From: JANLSO01 sp031362405
GTDB taxonomy: Bacteria > Actinomycetota > Thermoleophilia > Miltoncostaeales > Miltoncostaeaceae
Length of the DNA stretch: 18,963 nt
Direction of reading: 5' to 3'
Assembly: GCA_031362405.1 (NCBI GenBank)
Contig: JANLSO010000094.1
Coordinates: 1-18,963, forward strand
The notes under the pieces were generated by a model. It was given only the letters and a program-made list of their open reading frames with translations, ran no database searches and was not told the origin of the DNA. This document shows positions 12,766 through 18,963 of this stretch, piece after piece (positions within the stretch are counted from its first letter, which is position 1; each line of letters begins with the position of its first letter). The translations under genes and the position numbers were made by a program.

Positions 12766-15264
12766 TCAGCCTCGCGAAAGCGGTCGGCTGAGCTTCAGAC
12801 GGACGATCTCCGTGTCGTCCGGCGCTTTGCCGGCGAGGTGCCGACCGACGCTGAACGGGAAGTTGTTGTCGTTGGCGACGACGACTTGGTCGCGCGACAG
12901 CGGCACAACGCTCTCGATCGTCACGAAGGGCATGGCGAACGTCGCGCCGAGGCCGACATCGCCCGCGGGTGCCGGACCGGAGATCTCCCTCGGGTCGGCG
13001 ATCTGCAGCAGGTCGGCCACCTGTGCCTTTGCGACCGGCGTGCCCGGCGCTCCGAGGGTGACTTGCTGGAGCGTCTTGAAACCGTTGAGGTCGCCCTGGG
13101 TGCCGTCACGCTCGATGACGACGCCGGTCGTCGACCCGACCATCTGGAAATCGCCGATGTTCGTGCCCTTCGCCTCCAGCGGGTAGACCCACCGGGTCTT
13201 CGTGTACGCCTTCGCTTTCAGGTCGAAGCGGAACATGCTCAGCTCGTTGGGCGCCGCACCGGTCAGCGGGCGCTCGAGCAGCGGCAGTAGGGCTTTGCGG
13301 TCGCGGGTCAGCGCCATCCCCTCGAAGCCGCCGGAGGTCGGCACGCGGAACGTGTTCGACTGTGCGGTCGTCCGATACGGCCAGTAAAGGCCGGCCATCC
13401 ATGGGGTGTTCGGCCCACCCTGGGGCTGAAGGTTGGTCCCGTCGTCGGACCCGGCGATACCTGCGTCGGCGAACTTCGGGAAGTCCCCGAACAGATAGAC
13501 GGTTCGGATATCCGGATACTGCTCCTGAACCCTGAGCAGCGTGCGGAAGTCGAAGCTCTGGATGTCGGCGCGCTGCTCCATGCCGGCGTCGGAGATCGTG
13601 CCGGCCAGGGCATCGACGAACGACTGCGGGCCGTCGGTGCGCTCGGCGTAGACGATGCCGAGCTCATCCGTGTCGGTGCGCGGGTTGATCTTGGTTTCGA
13701 TGTTGAACCGCAGCCGTTTGGCGGCCGCAGCGCGGCGTGTGGCATCCGGAGCCGATGCGCCCGCACCCGTCGCGTAGTAGTCGGCGTAGAAATCGACGAA
13801 CGCGAAGAGTTGGTCGACGGTGGGCAGCGAGTACAGATGCGGAAGGTCGATTTCTGCCTGGAAGGCCGCTGCGACCGGCGACAACGCCGGGTCGTTTAGC
13901 TGCTCCGGGCCGCGGAAGACCCTGTCGCAGATGAAGCGCTCCTGAATCTCGTCGGCGGTGAGATCCTTGATGAGGACCTGGTCCTTCTCGACATATGGCG
14001 TGCCACTTGCCGGCCGGCACTTGGCGGCCTCGACGTAGGGGTCGTGGCTAAGCAGCGAGATGCCGTCACTCGTAACTCCGGAGTCGGTCTCGAGGGTCGT
14101 CATACCGTTGTCGAGGGCAACTTCCATCGCCGGCAGCGTGTTCTCAGGACGCAGGTTGCGCCCGCCCCGGTGGCCCTGGGCATCGAACCTCTTCGGATCG
14201 ATGAGGCCATCGGCGCCGAGGTAGTCGCCGGGCGTGCCGTTGCCGTCGGCGTCGTATTCCTTCACTGCGGCGAACAGCAGGTCGGGCCGGTCGGAGATCA
14301 GCCCGTCGACGCCGAGCTTCATCAGCTGCGTCATCCGCGCCTTATCGTTGACCGTGTATGGCACGACCGGGTAGCCGGCCTTCTTCATCGAGCTCACGTC
14401 GTGCAGCTCGCTGCTGGCTGCCGCCAGGCCCGAGCCGGCGGGGGGCGTCGTGCGGTTGTCGACGAAGGTCGCGGGGTCGCTATCGGCCAGCATGATGTTC
14501 CAGGGCGAGAACACCGGCGACCGGGTCGCTCCGTTGTCCCGCGCGTGGACCGCCACCGCGTTCATGATCCGCAGGGCGCTCGATTCTTCGCTGTAGGGGT
14601 TCTGCGGTGACCGAAGTTCTTTCCCCGGGTTGTCGGGATCGGGGAGCGGGATGGGCGCCTGCAGGAGGCGTCCCTGTCGGTCGGCGTGCAGCAGGAACGG
14701 GCCGAACTCGTCACCGAACCACAGCGTTCCGTCGGGAGCCCTCTGCATCGACTCGATGTCGAAGTCGGCGCCGGTCAGCACGCGGTCGTCGGTGAAGTGG
14801 TTGACGATTGCGAACGGGACCTTCCCGCGCGGATCGCTGAGCTCGATGCTGTCGATGACACTGACGTCTCCGGAGCCTCCCTGCGCCGTCTCGAACCTGG
14901 GCTGCAGCCGGTAGACACGCAGGTTGTAGTCGGCCGAGTTCTCGATCGACCCGTAGCCGTTGTCGGACATCGCCCAGTAGCTGCCGTCGGCGTTGCGCAC
15001 GAGGGCCGAGACCCCTTGCACCGGCTGCTGATCGACAAACGGCGAGGAGATGCCGTTCACGGGGTTCGGCGTGATCCGAGTGCCGGAGGTCGGCCCGGGG
15101 AGAAACGTCTTCGCCGGAAGGACCGCCCGACCGAGAAGCGCCGCGGCGGCGGGCTCGGCCGGGGCGGCCTGGGCAGTGAGCGCGGCCGCCATTAGCCCGG
15201 CGCCGGCCATGAGGCCAAGGGCGGCACAGGCCCTTGAGCGTCGTCTACGCGTGCGTATCGTCAT
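12766..15264 (-). CDS. Secreted phytase-like/glycerophosphodiester phosphodiesterase mosaic protein
   Basis: An 832-residue exported protein. ATG 15264 is preferred over GTG 15333 because it starts a clean signal peptide: MTIRTRRRRSR, a hydrophobic core, then cleavage near AAPA at about residue 35. Residues about 55-250 match the N-terminal part of the phytase-like esterase propeller (PVQGVSALVRNADGSYWAMS, FDIESMQRAPDGTLWFGDEF, SPQNPY). Its C-terminal part follows at about 635-832 (GGFEGMALTRDRKALLPLLE, FDLKAKAYTKTRWVYPLEAK). Between them lies a GDPD barrel: QGHRGGRNLRPENTLPAME (His365), TLETDSG, LLSHDPY, FNIETKINP and DIQSFDFRTLL. The barrel's C-terminal motifs (PYTVND and GVDGLISDRPDLL, about 303-330) come before His365. 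An EF-hand-like DADGNGTPGD joins the parts. It probably hydrolyses phosphodiesters outside the cell for phosphate supply. Confidence 0.88.
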   Translation of the reverse strand: MTIRTRRRRSRACAALGLMAGAGLMAAALTAQAAPAEPAAAALLGRAVLPAKTFLPGPTSGTRITPNPVNGISSPFVDQQPVQGVSALVRNADGSYWAMSDNGYGSIENSADYNLRVYRLQPRFETAQGGSGDVSVIDSIELSDPRGKVPFAIVNHFTDDRVLTGADFDIESMQRAPDGTLWFGDEFGPFLLHADRQGRLLQAPIPLPDPDNPGKELRSPQNPYSEESSALRIMNAVAVHARDNGATRSPVFSPWNIMLADSDPATFVDNRTTPPAGSGLAAASSELHDVSSMKKAGYPVVPYTVNDKARMTQLMKLGVDGLISDRPDLLFAAVKEYDADGNGTPGDYLGADGLIDPKRFDAQGHRGGRNLRPENTLPAMEVALDNGMTTLETDSGVTSDGISLLSHDPYVEAAKCRPASGTPYVEKDQVLIKDLTADEIQERFICDRVFRGPEQLNDPALSPVAAAFQAEIDLPHLYSLPTVDQLFAFVDFYADYYATGAGASAPDATRRAAAAKRLRFNIETKINPRTDTDELGIVYAERTDGPQSFVDALAGTISDAGMEQRADIQSFDFRTLLRVQEQYPDIRTVYLFGDFPKFADAGIAGSDDGTNLQPQGGPNTPWMAGLYWPYRTTAQSNTFRVPTSGGFEGMALTRDRKALLPLLERPLTGAAPNELSMFRFDLKAKAYTKTRWVYPLEAKGTNIGDFQMVGSTTGVVIERDGTQGDLNGFKTLQQVTLGAPGTPVAKAQVADLLQIADPREISGPAPAGDVGLGATFAMPFVTIESVVPLSRDQVVVANDNNFPFSVGRHLAGKAPDDTEIVRLKLSRPLSRG

Positions 15265-15407
15265 GAGGCGGGTCTCGCTTCCGGTCGCATTCCGACGAAT
15301 CGGCTTCGCGGTGAGGCTCCCACCCGGTCTCACGCCTCGGTGTTGACGCGACGTGTCTGCGAGGTGTCATCCGGTAACAGCCGCGGTCGCCAACGAAGCC
15401 GTGGCCG

Positions 15408-16130
15408 CTACAGAATTCGGTCGACCTCGCGGATCAGCGCCACCAGCTGCACCAGGATGAGCGCGCCGACGGCTCCGGTGACGATCAGCCGCGCGGCGGC
15501 CGCCAGAACGCGCGGTTGGCCGATGTGGCAGACCACGATCCCCCCGGCGGCGCCCAGTGCGAGCAGAGGAACGGCGGGCGCGGCAAGGAGCGCCGGCGTA
15601 AACACCAGCGCCTGCCGGAGCGTGATGCTCCAGGGCTCACGCTGCGACCACCGCTCCACGAGTGTCGCGGTGATACCCGCGCAGATGGCCGGCAAGGCGA
15701 TGAAGCCGCTCACCGCGACCCAGAGGGGTTGGAGCACGAGAAGATCGATCCCCTCAGGGTTGAGGAACGCCGTCCCACCGACCGTTGCACCGACGAGCGT
15801 CGCGGCGGCCACGCGCGTGAACGGGGGAAGACCGCGCCGCAGCGCCACGTAGCTCGCACCGAATACCGCGCCCAGCACCGTAGCGACCACGGCGAGGTTG
15901 AGAGAGTCGAGGGTGATTCGCCCAATCTCAAAGCCGTCGTCCGAAATGAGCCCGGAGGCCCCGGGCGACTGGATCCGCAGAAACAGCATCAGCAGACGTC
16001 CGCCGAGGCCACCGACGACGAAGCCGAGTAGCCCACCGGTACCGGCGCCCATCGCCACCCACCAGCCGACGACCCGGACGTCTGAGCGCATCGTGCCCGG
16101 TCCGACGCGCGCGGTAGGCACGGTGGTCAT
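15408..16130 (-). CDS. Multi-pass membrane protein of unknown function
   Basis: A 240-residue hydrophobic protein if read from ATG 16130. A longer start at 16166 and a shorter one at 16091 are possible, and none has a strong ribosome-binding site. About six membrane helices are visible, including VVGWWVAMGAGTGGLLGFVV, LNLAVVATVLGAVFGASYVA, the stretch around FTPALLAAPAVPLLALG, and a final VTGAVGALILVQLVALI. A conserved-looking polar segment, FLRIQSPGASGLISDDGFEI, sits between helices 1 and 2. I do not recognise a named family. It follows the secreted phosphodiesterase gene's start region on the same strand after a 140-bp gap and appears to be a separate gene. Confidence 0.7.
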   Translation of the reverse strand: MTTVPTARVGPGTMRSDVRVVGWWVAMGAGTGGLLGFVVGGLGGRLLMLFLRIQSPGASGLISDDGFEIGRITLDSLNLAVVATVLGAVFGASYVALRRGLPPFTRVAAATLVGATVGGTAFLNPEGIDLLVLQPLWVAVSGFIALPAICAGITATLVERWSQREPWSITLRQALVFTPALLAAPAVPLLALGAAGGIVVCHIGQPRVLAAAARLIVTGAVGALILVQLVALIREVDRIL

Positions 16131-16224
16131 GAGGCGAAAGTACAGCGGGGAACCCATCCCTGGCAACGGCGCCCAGAAACGGGGGTATCGCGGGTGCCAG
16201 ACACCCGTGATGAGCCCTGTCAGA

Positions 16225-16635
16225 TCAGGACGTGATCAGAAGCCGATAGCCGAGGTCGATCTTGTCGAGATCCATCAGGTGGGCGTGGCGAGCCGCCCAG
16301 ACTCCGCTTTCGAGATCGCCCTTGAGGCGGGCAAGCCCGGGCTCGGCCCGGTCGCCAAGAATGACGAGAGTCGATATTCCTGCCCGGCTCGCAGGGTCGA
16401 GATACGCCGCGGGTCGACGCCAGAAGGCGCCCTGAAAGCCGTCGGTGCAGTCGTGGGGAATCGGCACGATTCGAACGTCGGTTGGAGAACCGAGCAGCTC
16501 GCGGAGTCTCACAAGGTCGAGCTCTGGCTGACGAGAGAAGCGTGCGGTCTCGGGGAGATAGTCGCGGGCCAGCCAGAACTGGTCGGCGACCGAGTGGTCC
16601 CAGGTAAGGATGACCTGCCGCCGGCGGTCATTGCC
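16225..16635 (-). pseudogene. 5'-truncated SAM-dependent methyltransferase
   Basis: The minus-strand frame reads RRRQVILTWDHSVADQFWLA, then RDYLPETARFSRQPELDLVR and RELLGSPTDVRIVPIPHDCT, with GAFWRRPAAYLDPA and a C-terminal LDKIDLGYRLLITS. This is like the C-terminal half of class I SAM-dependent methyltransferases of actinobacteria. The N-terminal SAM-binding glycine-rich motif is absent. Homology begins near 16635, 20 bp from the stop of the HEPN-like gene at 16655. The only internal start in frame is GTG 16512, which would give 95 residues of a partial domain. It is most likely a gene remnant cut when the neighbouring gene arrived. Confidence 0.6.
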
Positions 16636-16654
16636 TGACGCTACAGCGAAGCGG

Positions 16655-17242
16655 CTACTGGCTATCCCGCGCGGGCGCGGCCCGCACTCGACGCCGAGCC
16701 GCCTTCAGGAGGGCGATCTGCTGTCTCGCGTCGGGGGTTGCCTCGAGGAGACTCTCTTCGGGAAGCTCGAGAACGACCGAAGGTGTCGAGTCGTCAGAGA
16801 TCGTCGCGAAGTCGTCGTGTGCGATCGCATTTCGCCATTGGTTGAGCGTGTCGAGCTTTTTGCTGCGACGCTCGTTCCGCTGGTCGTCGGCGTTCAACTC
16901 CGGCCAAAGCCGCAGGCCAAAGAGTTGGAAGTCTTTTCCGAGAGCACCCGGATGTGCGTTCCCTCTGCCGAGCTGGCGATTGGACGTCAGGAGAATGCGC
17001 ATCTGAATAGCCATCGCAGCCGGTTCAACAACCGCGACGATCTCGTCGGCGGCTTCTGAATGGAGGTCGCGGCAGAACCCCTGAAACTGCGCGGCGACGG
17101 CGAGCAGGTACGCGTGGTTCAGCTGCTGCGTTGCATGACGTCGTCCACGACCAGTCCCACCAACGGAATGATGGGCGGCAACGATTTCGTCGAGCTCACC
17201 AGCCCGCGATGTTCCCCACGAGTCGAGAGCCTGCGAGGCCAT
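16655..17242 (-). CDS. HEPN-like protein
   Basis: A 195-residue all-helical protein from ATG 17242; the ribosome-binding site is weak. The C-terminal half contains LDTLNQWRNAIAHDDFATI, with the R-(4 residues)-H pattern (RNAIAH) typical of HEPN domains, many of which are RNases in toxin or defence systems. The N-terminal half has LNHAYLLAVAAQFQGFCRDL, a helix often seen at the start of this HEPN type. No antitoxin-like partner such as a MNT nucleotidyltransferase is adjacent. It lies directly upstream of a truncated methyltransferase, so it may have been inserted there. The N-terminal 30 residues, rich in Gly and Arg, may not be native. Function is not known. Confidence 0.6.
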   Translation of the reverse strand: MASQALDSWGTSRAGELDEIVAAHHSVGGTGRGRRHATQQLNHAYLLAVAAQFQGFCRDLHSEAADEIVAVVEPAAMAIQMRILLTSNRQLGRGNAHPGALGKDFQLFGLRLWPELNADDQRNERRSKKLDTLNQWRNAIAHDDFATISDDSTPSVVLELPEESLLEATPDARQQIALLKAARRRVRAAPARDSQ

Positions 17243-17281
17243 TCCGGAGACTTTGACGACAGCTCCGGAGGGCTCACATCA

Positions 17282-17318
17282 GCGCGGCCGGACACCAGAC
17301 CGCGGTGTCCGGCCGCGC
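17282..17318. terminator. Perfect 15-bp GC-rich hairpin
   Basis: GCGCGGCCGGACACC (17282-17296) and its exact complement (17304-17318) surround a 7-nt loop. It begins 9 bp beyond the stop of the cytochrome gene, in the position of a terminator for that minus-strand gene. There is no T tract. Confidence 0.7.
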
Positions 17319-17326
17319 CTCTCGCC

Positions 17327-18963
17327 TTACGGAAGGACCGGCGTCGTCGCGTCGATCGACTCCAGGAACGTCACCACGGAGGCTTGATCCTTGGCGGAGA
17401 CGAGGACGTCGGGACGCGTGCCTTTCTGCGTGCGGTGGGCCACGTTTCCGACCACGCAGGCAAGCGTGTCGCAGGCACCGTTGTGGTAGAACGGCGGCAC
17501 GTTACGGATCCCGAGCAGGCCCGGGGTATTGAAACCAATGCCCTTCCCGTCGCCGTTGTAGTCGCGCCCGAGCGCATCCTGGGCGACGTTGCCGCCGGTC
17601 TTCTCGATCTCCCCGATGTTGTTGCCGTTGGGGTTGCCGCCGTTCAGCACGCCGTGGTTGAACGAGCCGATGTCTAGCAGGAACCGTTTCAGATACTGGG
17701 CTCCCACAGGGTTGGTTCCGGCGGCCGCGGGCGGCACGGTCTCGGTGAAGATCTCCGTCGCCGCGGGCGGTGAGGTGAAGTCCTTCGTGCTGGATGTCCA
17801 CTTACCGCCGCTGTGGCAGGCGGTGCAGCCGGCCTGGGTGAAGAGGTCCCGTCCGCGGTTGATCTCCGGGAGCTTCGGACCGATCGCGCTGTTGCCTGCA
17901 AGCCCCTTGGAGATCTTGCCCTTCGGGACCGGACCGTTCGGCGTACGCACCGCCAAGCGCACCCATTCACGCATCGCGGTGAGGGCCGGCACCTTCGTCG
18001 AGCTGCCGGGCAGGGTCACGGTGTGCTGCTGTCGGTCGGCGTTCTTCAGGGCAAACGCGTTCACGGTGCAGGGAGCCAAGTTGATGTCACCGTTGTCGCC
18101 GATCAGCAGGCCATGTGCCGGGTCGTTGGTGCTCGTGGCCGGTGTGCCTGCCGAACATGTCACCGCGGCGGCGAGAGCGCCGGGCCCGGAGACGTTGCGG
18201 ATGTTGGCCTCGAAGTCTTCGACCTCGTCGAAGATCCCCGAGTAGTTCAGCACGCGTTGTTCGGTCGGGTTCTGCGGATTGAAGGTCGCGTTGAGCGGAA
18301 CCGACTTACGCGGGCCGGCACCGAAGGCCCAGACCACCGAGTCGGTCGTGCCCTCGAAGTGGCAGCTCGCGCACGACTGCCAGCCTTCGCTGGAGAGCCG
18401 CTCGGATGTCGAGACGGTCGCCCCGGCGGGCCGGTCGAAGTTACCGCGCGAGCTGAAGAACACCTCGGCGCCGACCTGGACGATCTCCTCCTGCGAGCCC
18501 GGGGCGGCAAGCGCGGCGTAGCGCACGCTGGCCACCACGGTGTCAGTGGTGAGGTCGACGACCGACACGGTCTTCGAGACGAAGTTGTAGACGTACGCTC
18601 GAGTACTGCCCGAGTTGATGGCGATGCCCTGCGGGTTCTTGCCCGCCTTGTCTCCGGCGGTCACGGGGTTGGCCGGGTCGTTGAGGTCGATGTACCGGGT
18701 CGTATCGGCGTCTTCGGTGAAGCTCAACTTACCGGGCTTGTCGACGTTGACCTTCACGAGCAGGTCGCTACCGGCCGAGACGACGTAGGCGGCATCGCCC
18801 TTACCGTTCCCGTAGATGGGCCCTTGGCCACGCTTCTTGGCGAACGCCATCGCCCACACGTTGGAGAAGAAGATCTTCTTCTTGCCGACCTCCGGGTTCC
18901 GGGCGCCGAGGTGCAGGTTGAGGAACTTGGCGGCGCTCGCGTCGGACGGCTGCCCGCTGGCGA
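17327..18963 (-). CDS. YVTN-propeller and c-type cytochrome protein, partial
   Basis: The frame runs from the TAA at 17327 to the right edge without a stop, so the 5' part lies outside the window; about 545 residues are visible. The N-terminal visible part has propeller repeats (NPQGIAINSGSTRAYVYNFV, SKTVSVVDLTTDTVVASVRY). Two c-type heme motifs follow: CASCH at about 18357-18371 and CTACH at about 17813-17827. The second sits in INRGRDLFTQAGCTACHSGG, as in MauG and cytochrome c peroxidase-like proteins. Near the C terminus are NTPGLLGIRNVPPFYHNGAC, a typical distal segment of that group, and VTFLESIDATTP. It is probably exported, with heme attached outside the membrane; the role could be peroxidase or oxidoreductase. 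The signal peptide is not visible. Confidence 0.85.
   Translation of the reverse strand, partial: ASGQPSDASAAKFLNLHLGARNPEVGKKKIFFSNVWAMAFAKKRGQGPIYGNGKGDAAYVVSAGSDLLVKVNVDKPGKLSFTEDADTTRYIDLNDPANPVTAGDKAGKNPQGIAINSGSTRAYVYNFVSKTVSVVDLTTDTVVASVRYAALAAPGSQEEIVQVGAEVFFSSRGNFDRPAGATVSTSERLSSEGWQSCASCHFEGTTDSVVWAFGAGPRKSVPLNATFNPQNPTEQRVLNYSGIFDEVEDFEANIRNVSGPGALAAAVTCSAGTPATSTNDPAHGLLIGDNGDINLAPCTVNAFALKNADRQQHTVTLPGSSTKVPALTAMREWVRLAVRTPNGPVPKGKISKGLAGNSAIGPKLPEINRGRDLFTQAGCTACHSGGKWTSSTKDFTSPPAATEIFTETVPPAAAGTNPVGAQYLKRFLLDIGSFNHGVLNGGNPNGNNIGEIEKTGGNVAQDALGRDYNGDGKGIGFNTPGLLGIRNVPPFYHNGACDTLACVVGNVAHRTQKGTRPDVLVSAKDQASVVTFLESIDATTPVLP

Noticed and set aside
15265..15333. A longer start (GTG 15333) for the phytase-like/GDPD protein
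   Set aside because: It would place 23 extra residues before a typical signal peptide, which would normally be at the very N terminus.
1..18963. A CRISPR array
   Set aside because: No regularly spaced repeats were seen. The only direct repeats found are the pair at 1145 and 1354.

Overview
The window is high-GC DNA with GTG and TTG starts, short or overlapping gene junctions, an actinobacterial-style tRNA-Asn and several secreted or membrane proteins of actinobacterial type. It most likely comes from an Actinomycetota chromosome, perhaps a Thermoleophilia-like lineage. That placement rests on protein and tRNA style only, because no rRNA or marker gene is present.

Layout. Positions 1-1042 hold two minus-strand genes of unknown function. 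Positions 1145-4308 are a decayed mobile zone. It contains a 3' fragment of tRNA-Glu(CTC) with its terminator, flanked by an exact 20-bp direct repeat that resembles integrase arm sites. Next come a ribbon-helix-helix antitoxin and a PIN toxin broken by two compensating frameshifts. Last is an ISL3-type transposase remnant split between its PFH and VVRVAN motifs by an IS110-family element. The IS110 copy has an apparently intact DEDD transposase (2539-3618) and a long 3' non-coding tail closed by a 17-bp inverted repeat, a good candidate for a guide (bridge/seek) RNA. A complete tRNA-Asn(GTT) with promoter and terminator follows at 4713-4784.

Positions 5085-12705 look like ordinary chromosome with a metal and ion theme. 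They hold a secreted two-repeat protein, a degraded aquaporin, an ArsC-like arsenate reductase, a divergent Kup potassium transporter and a tight three-gene metal operon. The operon encodes a CadC/SmtB-type ArsR sensor, a CDF exporter and a P1B-type Zn/Cd/Pb ATPase, with 4-nt and 1-nt gene overlaps. The sensor carries both known metal sites of its family, so the operon is probably de-repressed by Cd/Pb/Zn and pumps these ions out.

Positions 12766-18963 are all minus strand. They hold a large secreted phytase-like/GDPD mosaic in which the GDPD barrel motifs appear in permuted order, a multi-pass membrane protein, a 5'-truncated SAM-methyltransferase fragment abutting a HEPN-like gene, and a YVTN-propeller/c-type cytochrome protein that runs off the right edge.

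The strongest leads are the nested IS110-in-ISL3 structure with its possible guide RNA, the permuted GDPD inside a phytase-like propeller, and the tRNA-Glu integration scar. All identifications come from reading motifs by eye; no database search was possible.
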